The notes under the pieces were generated by a model, which saw only the letters and a list, made by a program, of their open reading frames with translations, was not told where the DNA came from and searched no databases. A stretch of DNA of 64,000 bases. It comes from Folioceros fuciformis. Taxonomy: Eukaryota; Anthocerotophyta; Anthocerotopsida; Anthocerotales. Made by a program: the position numbers and the translations under genes. Shown here piece by piece: positions 1-11,100 of the stretch. The DNA is taken from contig JBNGIO010006380.1 in the NCBI GenBank assembly GCA_049999805.1, positions 112,769-176,768 of the forward strand, in the 5' to 3' direction. Within the stretch, counting starts at the first letter, position 1. Every line of letters starts with the position of its first letter.

Positions 1-7
1 CCCTTAC

Positions 8-281
8 CGGCCGCTTCCGCAGCACCCGCACTGGCACTACCGCCATAACCACTCTTACTCTTGTTCTGACTTTGGGTCTGGTTCTTCTCCTTGCTCTTTC
101 CGATCCCCTGGAACCTCAAATTCAGCGTCGGCGGCCCTCGCTTGGTCTTCTCCGCCACCTCGTAATCCTCCGAAAACTTGCCCCGCACCAATGCCGCGCG
201 CCTAGCAGCGATCCTGCGCTTCGAGGCTGAGACCCCGGCGGCCCGGGCCAGGCCGTCCCGGCCCAGCGCCAAGGCGTGCAT
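8..281 (-). CDS. First exon of an unrecognised gene (partial)
   Basis: Reading leftward from an ATG at 281, an open frame of about 91 codons runs to the window edge. An in-frame TGA lies upstream of the ATG, so this is the natural start. At positions 8/7 a good splice donor (G|GTAAGG) appears, so this is probably exon 1 and the rest lies outside the window. The peptide begins MHALALGRDGLARAAGVSAS, followed by a very basic stretch (KRRIAARRAALVRGKF), then SEDYEVAEKTKRGPPTL, and ends in a low-complexity part rich in K, S, Q, G and A. I do not recognise the family. It is divergently arranged with the Lhca5 gene, with about 430 bp between the two start codons. The frame and donor are seen directly. 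Function is unknown. Confidence 0.5.
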
Positions 282-713
282 GGCTGGTGCTGGCAGCGAT
301 CCTTCTACCGTCCCCTCTGCCGCTCCTCATGAAACCGGGCCAGAGCTGCGGACTCCGCGTACCTACGACACCGCGGACAGGGGCTCGCTTCCCTCATCAC
401 CTCTGCCACGCCATAGCCAAACAACACGAAAGCGCAACACCGACAGCTACTTAGCTCCGAGCGCAACGGACTGATCGACTGGTGATTCGTATGAGGCGCG
501 GAAGCTGATGACGGGGAGGGAAAGGTATGTGGCTCTGTGTAAACACTTGACAAAACCCACCAACTTGGCGCCTACTCGGCATCCTGCTGCGCACTGACTG
601 GCTAGTTCGAATTCGAGCTGTGTAAATATCTGCGACGCACGATCGGGTCTCTCCACCACGCATTTTTCCTCCTCTAGAGAGAAGAAGCTCCGACCTTGAT
701 CTCCAGCTGGGCC

Positions 714-1985
714 ATGGCAGCATCTGCGGCGGCCTCACCCTGCTCCTGCTCGTGCTCCCTCCTCCCGAGCTCGTTACGCCCTCCTGCTGGTTCGGCAGCC
801 TCTAGGCGATTTTCTCATCCAGTCTCTCGGCGATGGCGGCAGCTGGGATTGTCGGTCAAGGCCGCGGCAGCAACCTCCGGCGGGGACACAGCGTCTGTGG
901 AGAGGCCTCTCTGGCTGCCGGGCTCCACGGCCCCGGACTATCTTGATGGCTCGTAAGTCTGTCTGCAGGGGCATTGTATTTGCCGGCACTAGCCGCATTT
1001 TAGAATGCTGATGTAGTGGGAATGGGGAATGATTTTGGCAGTCTTCCGGGGGATTTTGGGTTCGATCCTCTGCAGCTCGGGAAGGACCCGCAGGACCTCC
1101 GGTGGTATGTGCAGGCAGAACTCGTGCACGCTCGGTTTGCAATGGCCGGAGTTGCTGGCATTCTCTTCACTGATGTGAGTTCTGGGTGAATCGAGAGCTT
1201 ACGTTCGTTTTCGCTGCCGTGGGCATTTTGCATGGACGCATCTTTCACTGCCTTGCAGTTGCTGCGAGTTACAGGTTTGGAAGACCTTCCTGTTTGGTTT
1301 GAAGCCGGGGCAACTGAATTCGAGTTTGCTGATACGGAGACGCTCTTCATCGTGCAATTGCTGTTGATGGGGTAAGGGGGAGTCGAATTTTCGTTCCCTG
1401 GTTGGCTGAAATCGTATGCTCTGTCTGCGTTGGAGTGACGTTGGTCACTTTTTTGTCCAGGTTTGCGGAAACTAAGAGGTACATGGATTTCAAGTCTCCT
1501 GGGTCCCAGGCAGCTGAAGGTTCATTCTTCGGCCTCGAAGCAGGCTTTGAGGGGTTAGGCCCCGGGTGAGAATGACGACCTCAGGAGGCATGTGGATTTT
1601 CTGTCTTGACATCTGGCATAACGGGCATGCTTAATCCCCTCCACCTTGGGCATCAGCTATCCTGCAGGTCCTTTCTTCAACCCGCTAGGTCTGGTCAAAG
1701 ACCTCTCCAAGGATAGTGGTTTGAGACTCAAGGAAATTAAGAACGGTACGGGAGCGTATGCCATCTTCACCCTATGCTCATCCTCGCTGCTGCCTTTCTG
1801 TGTGTGAAGAGGTTGTATAAGTGGTCTCGCATGTCACAGGGCGGCTTGCCATGGTTTCTATGGTGGGATTCTTCGTCCAGGCGTCCATTACCAAAGTGGG
1901 GCCGTTGGAGAACCTCTTACAACATCTTTCAGATCCTTGGCACAACACCATTTTGCAAGTTCTCTCCCACTCAGGATCATATTAG
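714..1985 (+). CDS. LHCA5: Light-harvesting chlorophyll a/b protein of photosystem I, Lhca5 type (6 exons)
   Basis: Six exons (714-952, 1042-1174, 1259-1371, 1461-1565, 1657-1745, 1840-1985) join in one frame to give 274 aa. All introns are GT-AG and 84-94 bp long. The first 60 or so residues are rich in S, A and R and look like a plastid transit peptide. The mature part shows [20 protein letters not shown], then helix [21 protein letters not shown], the middle helix [19 protein letters not shown], and helix [21 protein letters not shown]. The E-x-x-N/H-x-R chlorophyll-binding pairs are present in both outer helices. Extended similarity through [20 protein letters not shown] and the C-terminal [10 protein letters not shown] segment matches Lhca5 rather than Lhca1-4 or Lhca6. 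Lhca5 is a minor thylakoid antenna that helps attach the NDH complex to photosystem I in flowering plants. That role is carried over by homology. The 3' UTR probably extends past 2,000. Confidence 0.93.
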
Positions 1986-2519
1986 GCACAGATGCCACCC
2001 CCAAATGGGTGGCTGCTGCACCCAGCTTCTGCGCAATCAGAATCTTTCATGTCTTTCCTGTTCGATCGTCCCGCCCTGGAATTCGTCATCAGGAACTTGA
2101 GCAGGGTCGGGACTTGGCGTCGGATATCGTCTTCATCTCTCCTTTTCATCCACGGAGACAATTCCGCAGCTGTTGTTGAACACCCCCGAGAATCATTCAA
2201 GTACATGTGATTTCATGGCGTCCATCCGGATTAGCAACTCTGGCTAACACAGGTCCCCGCTGGAAAGGTTTTGTCGACATCTGCTGTCCTGGTACGCTAT
2301 TCAAGGCACATGATTTAAAGCGCTTCCGGATATCGCCAATGGTAGGCTTACGACCTGCAGAGGCAGGCTAGCTGGAGCTGGTTGAAAATGGCCAAGACTT
2401 CCGAATGGCACGCCTTCAACATCTAAACCATCACCTTTCGGGACCGGCTCCTGTACTGGCCCTAGTTTAATTCCCTGAGCTGGGACATGTTAAAGCATGC
2501 TTAGAGTGTACTTGTGATT

Positions 2520-2815
2520 CAGAGAAATAGAAGTATAATACAAGTAAAAGTATTAAGGTGAATACAAGTAAAAGTATGATGGTGAATACAAAACTGAATC
2601 TTGGGTGCACATTCTTATTTGAGCGCCATAATGTAGGTTTCATACCTTACCTTCCCTGACCTTCTCGTCGTCGTCGCCACGTGCCTCTTCCTTTACCCTT
2701 CTTGTCGTCGTCGCCACGTGCCTCTTCAATACTTAAACCGTGGACTGTTCACCGGGGAGAAGGCCTCTTCAATACTTAAGCCGTGGACTATTCACGGGGA
2801 GAAGTATTCCGACTC
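2520..2815. repeat. Short direct repeats downstream of Lhca5
   Basis: Two nearby sets of imperfect direct repeats. At about 2533-2590 the phrase TACAAGTAAAAGTAT occurs twice within a GGTGAATACAA context. At about 2664-2812 the phrase CGTCGTCGTCGCCACGTGCC occurs twice (near 2667 and 2706). CTCTTCAATACTTAA(A/G)CCGTGGACT then follows twice, about 50 bp apart (near 2725 and 2764). There is no coding potential. These may be remnants of replication slippage or the edge of the repeat block that follows. Confidence 0.6.
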
Positions 2816-2998
2816 TAATCCATACTCCGGATCACTTTCGCCACCAAGTGAAGAGGCAGGAAGTAGCCTGTAGTCCTCAAAAGCTCTAGTATTTCATTTC
2901 TTCATCAACTTGTGTCTTACAACAAGCTTGCAAAGTTGACACTTCCAAGCTCAATCTAGCCTTTCAATAACTCGTATTCTCTCAACGAGCCTGCCTAA

Positions 2999-3443
2999 GA
3001 GCTATAAGCTTATAAGAAAGAAGCGTTTGTTTCCTTCAGTCACCATAAAATCTCCTCCACCTGCATCTACACTTCTCAGAGCTGAGCTGTAACTTGGCTT
3101 CTCAAATCCTCAATCGGGTCACATGATCTTGCACACCACGCACACGCACACCTCAATCGGATTTCCAAGAAGAGAATGCTCCCTCAAGAGAAAGCTTATT
3201 CCCAGAAAGCAAGAGAATACAACCTCAAGAGAAAGCTTATTCCCAGAAAGCAAGAGAATACAAGCTTACAGCTGCAGCGGACACCACTGAGCTAGGCGTT
3301 TATGCGGGCTAGGCGTTTATGCGGACACCACTGAGCTAGGCATTTATGCGGGCTAGGCGTTTATGCGGACACCATTGAGCTAGGCGTTTATGCGGGCTAG
3401 GCGTTTATGCGGACACCACTGAGCTAGGCGTTTATGCCTGCTA
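2999..3443 (+). mobile_element. LTR-like element fragment, copy A
   Basis: This stretch is related, in opposite orientation, to the two LTR-like copies at 43.45-43.85 kb and 44.30-44.88 kb. Shared blocks include TTTGTTTCCTTC...CCATAAAATCTCCTCCACC, ACTTCTCAGAGCTG, CTTGGCTTCTCAAATCCTC, GAGAATGCTCCCTCAAGAGA and GAGCTAGGCGTTTATGCCTGCT. The 5' TG end seen in the other copies is missing here, so this copy is 5'-truncated. Internally it has expanded. CTCAAGAGAAAGCTTATTCC is duplicated at about 3183-3265, and a 45-bp unit with GAGCTAGGCGTTTATGCGG is repeated about three times at 3290-3435. No retroelement protein is encoded. Confidence 0.6.
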
Positions 3444-4445
3444 CTTTTCGTCTCACAAGAGTTTCGCTCCCTCTCAGCTTTCCAGAGGTTTCACGAAACT
3501 GGCGTTCCCACCCTAACCTTCTGCAAAAATTTCTCTTCCTCACAGGTGTAGAGCACCCCTTCCACTAGCCACACCAGTTGCGGAGTTGGTCACACAGCTC
3601 TTGGCCATCCCAAGATCTTCCTAGTCTTCTTGTGATGAGAGGACGGCATGCCGAATCAAGCCTCCATCTCTTGGCCATCCCAAGGATCTTCTTAGTCCTC
3701 TTGTGATGAGAGGACGGCATGCCGAATCAGGCCTCCATTGATCGGATGTCTCCAACCCATAGCACACAAATTCAACACACGGAAGTTTACACCTGGAATT
3801 GTCTAAAGAGAAAGACGCAACAAGGTCTCTAGAAAGCCAAGAGTTTCGCGAAACTCTTGTGAGCCGTCTGGCTATGATTTTTCCCTTCCTCACTTTGATG
3901 CCTAACCGAATCATGTTTAATCTTTGGAGGGGTCTTGTGTGGCCCGTGAGGGGACTCTATGTCCCAAGGAGAGGCCTGTGTGGCCTACGAGGGGACTGTG
4001 TGTCCCAAGAAGAGGCTTGTGTGGCCTAGGAGGGGATTGTGTGTCCCAAAGGTTGAGGTGGCTAGTGGAGAAGGGTGCTCTACATCGTGAGGAAGGGGAA
4101 TTTTTGCAGAAGGTCAGGATGGGGACGCGAGTTTTGCGAAACCCTTGGAAAGCCGAGAAGGAGTGCGAGTTTTGTGAAATTCTCATGGAGCCATCTGCCT
4201 GTTATTTTTCATGCTGCTTGACTGGATCGTGTTTCATCTTAAGAAGGAGTCTATGTGGCTCAAGGAGGAGTCTATGTGGCTTAAGAAGAATCTCTATGGA
4301 TCAAGGAGGAGGAGTCTGTGTGGCTCAAGAAGAATCTCTATCGTTCAAGGAGAAGTCTATGTGGCTTCGAGAGGAGTTTGTGTGGCTTAAGGAGGAGTCT
4401 ATGTGGCTCTAGGAGGAGTATGTGTGGCTCAAGGAGGAGGATTGA
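3440..4445. repeat. Inverted and tandem repeat complex
   Basis: Segment 3450-3580 is the imperfect reverse complement of 4055-4190. Both contain the block around CTTCTGCAAAAATT and a (C/G)TAGAGCACCC...CACTAGCCAC block, written on opposite strands. Between the arms lie a tandem pair of about 70 bp at 3602-3741 (CTTGTGATGAGAGGACGGCA in each) and a partial direct copy of the arm at 3830-3920. A 42-bp minisatellite occupies 3925-4050 (GTGTGGCC...GAGGGGACTGTGTGTCCCAA). From 4235 to 4440 runs a roughly 21-bp purine-rich minisatellite (AGGAGGAGTCTATGTGGCTC). Open frames across it are repeat artefacts without codon-like conservation. Transcripts of either strand could fold into a long hairpin. Confidence 0.65.
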
Positions 4446-5608
4446 GTGGAGATTGAGTGTGTGAGAAGTGTGTGTGGATGAGATTGAGAGGTGGTGAGAA
4501 AGATTGCTGATAGATTGAGTGGGGAAATCAGTGAGAATCAATGATGTAGAGGGGTGCCGCAATGTGGCTGGTTCTAATCTGCATCTACCAGTGAGATCTG
4601 TTATAGAAAGGTCCCGCATTGGACACACCTCCAAAAGGGACATATGGCAAATATGTTGCCACATACTTCTTGAAAAAAAAAAAAAAAAAAAAAGAGGATA
4701 GGTACCCTTCTTTGCTTTGATCCATTCTATGAGATCACCAGCAAGGAGGCCAAGAATGCATGGGTCTTTTGTTCCAACTATGTGTTCATTGAAACACATA
4801 GTTATCATCATTGTTCACAATGAATAGTTGGCTAAATTCTTTCTACACTAAAGGCTTTGGTTTCACTTCAAACCAGATTAAGGTTATGTAAGTATGGGTA
4901 TGATGACAAAGAAGAATATATGAATTGATTAACATGACTGTACAACCATTGAGGGTAGGAGGAGGAGCCTTACTGATCATGGTGAGCAATCTTCCTACTT
5001 CGGGATTTTTGAGCCCAAGAAATACTCTAGGCTAGGATGGAACAAGATGCTGGTGAGTGGAACACAAGATGCATGGATTGGTAATAATGCCTAAGCAAAA
5101 AGCCATTAAGATGCCACTAGGATTCACATGCAAATACGATTTTCATCGTCATAGGATCTAAAATAACGAGAAATAAAGGTCACCGTCCTTACAGAAGTAT
5201 TTCGTGATTTGACCGACAGGTGTACGCCGGGAACCCCGTGTATGGTCGAGCACTTCCCCAACATCACCAAAGGGGTGCGTTCTCCTTACTTCTGGATCTG
5301 TGCTGTGCTGCTTCCGGACGTCATCCGCGTGTGCGATTGTCGCGGTTCATCGAGCGTGAGTATCGGTTCCTTCTGCGAATTCTCGGCTGAGGGTTGGTCG
5401 TGAAGCTAATCTTTGTGAGACAGGATACACCGTGAGTACTCTCGGTGTGCATGCTGTGGACCCTCGTGGAAGTGTTTGTCGTTTCTGGAGTATTTGGAGC
5501 TGGCATTTTCTGGCAAAGCGCTGCGGCTGGCACTTGATTTCACCCTGGATTTCCTGTTTGCAGGAGGAAGCGGGTACAAGACAGGGCGGCAGATCCGAGT
5601 GGAGCAAA
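4446..5608. other. Intergenic region and probable 5' UTR of the V-ATPase E gene
   Basis: No convincing gene. It includes a run of about 20 A residues at 4674-4693. The last 400 bases before 5609 are G/C-rich and contain splice-like signals, for example GTGAGT at about 5356, compatible with a 5' UTR and a leader intron of the downstream gene. This is inference only. Confidence 0.4.
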
Positions 5609-6714
5609 ATGAATGACGCAGATGTCGCCAAACAGGTGCAGCAGATGGTGCAGTTCATCCGGCAGGAAGCTGAGGAGAAGGCAAGCGAGATCGGCGTCTC
5701 TGCGGAAGAGGTGAGGGCTAAGACCGATGATCGGCCCTCTTGGTGTGGCCTCCCTTCGGTTGAGTTGAGTTTGACTGCACTGGTGGATGGTGTTTACAGG
5801 AATTCAACATCCATAAGTTGCAGTTAGTGGAGGCTGAGAAGCGGAAGATCAAGCAGGAGTACGAGCGCAAGGAGAAGCAAGTAGAAGTTCGTCGGAAAAT
5901 GTGAGGGTCTGAGAGCCTGCCTCGTTTTAGGTTAGGGAATGACTTTAAAATCTCATGACTCGTTGCGTCTCCAGTGAGTATTCTATGCAACTCAATCAGG
6001 CACGGCTGAAGGTTCTCCAAGCTCAAGATGACATTGTGCAGTCCCTCAAGGGGACGGTGGAGAAGCACATGCACGACGTCAGCTCTGACCATGAGCTCTA
6101 TGCCCATCTGCTTACGCAACTTATTGTACAGGTTCTCAATTTGTATGCCGTTCTGATTGCCTCTTATAAAGATCGAAAATCAGGTGAGGAATGTGAGACC
6201 TTGCTGTTGTTTTGTGCCAGGGTCTCATGAGATTGAAGGAACCCTCTGTGCTCTTGCGCTGCCGTGAAGCGGATCTCCATCTGGTGGAGTCTGTCCTTGA
6301 GGATGCCAAGGGACAGTATGCTGAGAAGTTAGAGACTCATCCACCCGAAATTACTGTTGATCGCACGACATATCTGTCAGCTGCTCCAAAATGGTAGAGC
6401 TTTTGGTGCTCTATCTCAGTGCCGCACCGTACCCCGCTGCCGAATTTGTTGCTGAAGGTTGAAGTCTGTTGGTTGTGGCAGTGCTGGAGGAGTGGTCCTT
6501 GCAAGTAAGGATGGCAAGATTGTTCTCGAAAACACCTTGGACGCAAGGTTGGAGATCGTCTTCAAAAATCAACTTCCGGAGGTGTGTTTTGGTTTGGTTG
6601 AGCTCTGCCTTGTCACGATTATTGTGATGCTGTGGCAGCTGACTATCTTCACATGTTATTATGTCTCAGGTCCGTAAAAGATTGTTTCGGGGTACCACAC
6701 TCTCTGGTGCCTAA
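5609..6714 (+). CDS. VHA-E: V-type proton ATPase subunit E (6 exons)
   Basis: Exons 5609-5710, 5800-5900, 5975-6131, 6221-6393, 6482-6581 and 6670-6714 join in frame to 225 aa, close to the usual 230 aa of the family. The protein starts MNDADVAKQVQQMVQFIRQE, the classic subunit E N-terminus. A long charged coiled-coil helix follows (EFNIHKLQLVEAEKRKIKQE and onward through RLKVLQAQDD). The globular C-terminal part contains LHLVESVLEDAKGQY and CAGGVVLASKDGKIVLENTL, the family signature. Subunit E forms the peripheral stalk of the V1 sector with subunit G and holds the catalytic head against the membrane rotor in vacuole and endomembranes. The ATG context and downstream similarity fix the start. 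Four introns are 74-100 bp and one (5711-5799) is 89 bp, all GT-AG. The C-terminal tail RKRLFRGTTLSGA is typical. Confidence 0.95.
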
Positions 6715-7522
6715 GGAGATGGAACTGTCGCAGGGCTCTTGGCACGTCCTATGCGTTTTTTGTTTTCCTTGTTTCCCTGCTCGCATGTGGCTAGGATGGG
6801 AAGTGGGGTTTGTTACTTCGAGTGGACCCTGCAGGCGCTGAGGGCTTCCCACTTAGGTATCAACTGAAACTCACATATACCTTACCTGGAACGTGAAGGG
6901 TGCCAAAGCCTTGTGATTCATGTACCGAATTCCAGAAGTCCGTTTCTTGTCCAGTTATAAATGGGCTCAGGCCATGTTCCAAGTGGATGCGAAGTCATCA
7001 GATGCTCTATGATTAAACGATTGACAAAACCTAGGGTTTCTATGTTGCATATGTCTACGGGTGGACAACAGGAGTTGACGTTGTATGACGATTGGGGTTA
7101 CAAACTCCACACTAAAATTGCAGCAGTTTCGGCTAGGAAATAATAGAGAAATTGTTTCCCTACCGTGAGCCACCCTCGACGCTTCATAAGAGTACGGAAT
7201 ATACGCACAAACCTCGGACGAGTGAGGGATCAGCATAAAAACCTGAAACCAAGCAGACATCAAATTTTGTTTTTCAACAGAGGAACATTGGCGGCACTCA
7301 GGCCAGGGCCAGCTTGGGAGAAGAAAATGAGGCCAGGGATAGCGACAAATAGACATTCACCCTGCCGGCCCACTCCAGGCCACTACAATTGAGCAGCTCC
7401 TGGAAACGCATCTGCTTCTGCTTAGTGGGATCATCTTCCTTGGAAAGGGCCCGAAGAGAGGAAGGAGCCTTCTGATTAGGTACCAGCTATCCAATGGTTG
7501 TTTGACGGCCATTGGGATTGAA
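6715..7522. other. Intergenic region, nothing recognised
   Basis: Downstream sequence of the V-ATPase E gene, including its 3' UTR. Several short open frames occur on both strands, but none has a plausible composition, splice framework or recognisable similarity. Confidence 0.4.
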
Positions 7523-7936
7523 ATGAGACATAACAACAACCAACCAGACAAATGTCTTTGGGAAGCAGCAGGTGGTGTTGGAGGGATGGGCGGTCCTTAC
7601 GGACGAAGGCAGACCCGTTCCACGGCGCGACCACGTCAGGATCGGCGCTCGCGCTGCTGCTCTGTGTTTTCTTGCAACGCAATTATCACCGCCTTTTGCT
7701 GGTTGCTGCTGCTTATGCACTTCGTGCGGCGGCCTGGTCCGTCGCTGGTGCCACGAGCTCTCGGCCAGGACGATTACTCGTCTCTGCACCTCAAAACGAG
7801 ATCTGGCTGGAGCTCTGCGTTCGCTTTGTTTAGGGGAAACCGGAGCAAGCTGCTGAAGGAGAGAGCGACGCGGGAGATCCTTGAGGAAGCAGTCCACATA
7901 CCAAGCCTCGAGTGTCGAGAAACCGAACGATGTTGA
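7523..7936 (+). CDS. Putative small single-pass membrane protein (hypothetical)
   Basis: An uninterrupted frame of 137 aa starts at an ATG (MRHNNNQPDKCLWEAAGG). A basic region (RRQTRSTARPRQDRRSR) is followed by one hydrophobic stretch (NAIITAFCWLLLLMHFV) bordered by RRPG. A hydrophilic tail with a helical charged part follows (NRSKLLKERATREILEEA). The layout, basic cytosolic side then one membrane helix, resembles the N-terminus of a type II Golgi protein. It ends at a stop with no catalytic domain behind it. An overlapping frame (7552-7833) is also open, so the reading frame is not certain. I do not recognise a family. It may be a real small gene, an N-terminal exon, or chance. Confidence 0.3.
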   Translation: MRHNNNQPDKCLWEAAGGVGGMGGPYGRRQTRSTARPRQDRRSRCCSVFSCNAIITAFCWLLLLMHFVRRPGPSLVPRALGQDDYSSLHLKTRSGWSSAFALFRGNRSKLLKERATREILEEAVHIPSLECRETERC

Positions 7937-8198
7937 CAGGAGGGCCGTCAGTGGACACACTGACCTTCACTCACGGTTCCTCACAACTGGACGGTCCGGG
8001 AGAAGACCACATGCTGGCGCGATGCCCTGATGATTTACAGAGGCAGATTGATGAGTCTCTAAATCTTGACGCAGGATACAGAGGAGAGACCGATGGCACA
8101 GTGTGATTTGCTTGCGTCTATGAGCTGCGTCACGGAAGTCTGATATCAGTGTTTAGATTACCGGTGTAATATATAGGTTGGATGGTCCGTCTGCCTCT

Positions 8199-11100
8199 TC
8201 AATTGCTAGAAGCCAATGGCTCCTTCCCCCGGTTAGGACTACGTTTATTTTCAATCTGCCCCTCTGTCCTACGTCCGCTCATGTCAGTCTCAGAAGGGCC
8301 AGACTCGTGAATGGGCTCCGATTCCTCCGTAGGCTTAGGTTCCTCTGTAGACTCCAACTCCCCCGTGCACTGAAGTTCCTCGGTAACCTGAAAGTTCCCG
8401 ACGGTTTGAGCTCCCTCAGTAGGCTGAGCTGCCTCAGTAGGCTGAGAGGCCTCGGTAGGCTGCACCGCCTCAGTAGGCTGAGAGGCCTCGGTAGGCTGCA
8501 CCGCCTCAGTAGGCTGAACCGCCTCAGTAGGCTGAACCGCCTCAGTAGGCTGAACCGCCTCAACAGGCTGAGAGGCTTCGGTAGGCTGAATCGACTCAGT
8601 AGGCTGAACCGCCACGGTAGGCAGAACTGCGTCCGTAGCATGATAACTCACAGTAGGCTGAACATCATCAGTAGCCTGGGATTCGCTAGAAGTCGGAGAT
8701 CCCTCCGCCGGCAATGGCAGGGATTCCTCCACCAAAGCGTTGCGTACAAGAACAATCGGTGTCCGTTCGTCGGCGTTGCCTGGGAACATAAGAAAAATTA
8801 GTACTGTTCACCTTTGAACAAACACATGGTTTTCAAGGTACCCTACCGGCAGGATTGTTGATGAGCGCAGCCTTCAAGGCCTTGCGGTCCACACCGTCGG
8901 ATGTCTGTTTGGCATAAACGAATCAAACTGGTAAGAGCGAACTGGGGTATGACCCGAACTGGTACAGGACGGGGGTCCACAACAATTGGTCTTCAGGTTT
9001 CATCCTACTTACAGCTAGAATTTGGACCCTCTTCAAGTCGTTGACGTCCACTACCGCAATATTAAGCCCTGTAAACATGGTCGGTGATGCAATGATCAGG
9101 CCCAGAGGGATGGCAGAGTAAACGAATCAGAACAGAAGTGATTTACAAAGGAAGGAGTGCACACTGACCAGTTTTTGCCTTCAAGGCATCGACAGTATCC
9201 TTGACGTGGACCTGCCAGTGTTTGAGCTGAGAACTGCAACCAATGTCAAACTGGTGCAGATAAACAAAAACCGAAAGCACTGCTGACTCACTGGGCCCAG
9301 CGTAATAAACTGATCGTATGGTGGGAGAGTTCCACTCACGTCATCTATAAGTCTTGCCTGTCGGGTACATAGACAGGAGAATGTTACTGCCGACAGGCAA
9401 GAAAAAGCAAGACTCTACTACGGCACCATCCTGATTACGAAAGAAACTGGGTGAATGATGCATGTGAGAGACCTGCTGTCCAGCCAGACGGTAGAACATC
9501 CCTCGAATCCCCACCAGTCTGCACAAATTGAAGTATTCCACATGATCTTGCTTATAAGCGCCAAGGAGTCCTCTGATGACAACAACTCAAAGAACTCACC
9601 TTGCAGCCACCGCGATCATGACAGCGAACACAACCCTCAGCCTTCCGGATATGTCAACAAGAGTCTGTTACATCGGCTAGGTTAGCCCGCTGCTGCTAGG
9701 CTCTGCAGTGCCGAATCTTGAGGCAAACACAGAATTCAATTATACCTGCATCCCGCAGGCAGTGGCCAATGACGATGTAGGATGAAACAAGAGGCAAGCC
9801 AGTTTTGCAACCAGACCTGGACGAACACTTTGCGGATGACGAAACCGTCCTGCACAGCCAGGGCATCGATTGTAAACCTTTTCTCAACAAACATGCAGAA
9901 TGAGGGACACCCATAACTTCACCAGGCAATGCAGCACAATAATTACCCTGCATGATTGCCAATGGCGTTTCCGCAATTGCAATGACATCACCAGCCTTTG
10001 CATATGGTAGGACGTAACTGCAACCACCAAGGTATCTAGCTAAGGCATCAGAAATGCAAACCCCAACAAAGAATAGACGGGCAACTGTTTTACTCACGTT
10101 TCAAGAACGTTCACTGGGTCATCCAAATGACAAAGAAGATGCGTTTGAATTGGAAGAACTTCCCTCTGCTCTAGCCTGCATCAACAAAAATCACCACTCA
10201 GTTCAGGTGCAGCACATACCAGGGTTTCCTATCAGAACCCTTATCTCAAGGGCAGACGATTACTCACGGCTGCAAGCTGGGATCCTCGGACGAAGCTTCA
10301 GGGTAGTTCAAGGGCAGAACAACATGTTGGGAATGCAAGCCACGACCATGTGGCCCATATGAGACATAAGCAACCTCCAGACGGACAGCCTGCCACCAAA
10401 CATTCTTTCAGATTCCACTCCAGATGAGGGCAAAGTAAAAGTTGGGCACAACTAAGTTATGAAGACAGCTATCATTTCAGTTAGTCATGTCAGACGAAAC
10501 CCAGATTATAAGGTCTCACCAAGCAAGATGGTTGTGTCTTTAAGAGTTCATGCCTGAAGTTCCTTCAAAGATCCTTCAAAGATAGTCTGTATGTCCACAA
10601 CGACCTGCAGCCAAGTAGAGGCTCTAGCCATTAGCAGAAAACCTCATCTACAAACACAGACGGAAAATCACAAGATGAGGTGCTGCATCATACTTCCATA
10701 AACGTAGACTCTCCAGCACGGGTGATGTACGCTTGCCAATAGCCATCATCTCGTGCACTGGGCTTGTCTCCAGGATGCCGAGGCGCAACCTGCAGCTTGG
10801 CTCAAGTCAGTATTTCAGGCACAAGCTAAGGAAATCTATGCCGGATTTAACCCAACCAATCAACACCGTACCTTAACAGTTGAATGTATGTTTTCTAGGC
10901 CACCTTTAGACAACAAGCGTACTGTTGCTTTCACCTCTGGCACGAAGAGCTCAAAATTCTTGGTGATATTGCAAAACCTGCAACGTCCGAAGTCCTGATA
11001 ATGTTCAGAACAGTCTACTGAAATGAAGGTCCAACACTCCAGAACAAGACCATACTCCAGGGTACAAGCATCACGTACTGCATTTGTCCCCGCAGTCGGT

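Noticed and set aside
1049-1070. TTCGATCCTC resembling a tRNA T-arm
   Set aside because: It lies inside an Lhca5 exon in a well-supported reading frame, and no cloverleaf can be formed. No tRNA, rRNA or CRISPR array was found anywhere in the window.
8178-8801. Long plus-strand open frame (207 codons) with Leu/Arg/Ser-rich repeats
   Set aside because: It is the antisense of the VQPTEA-coding repeat. An 18-bp period keeps several frames open. The minus-strand frame joins upstream conserved exons, whereas the plus-strand one does not.
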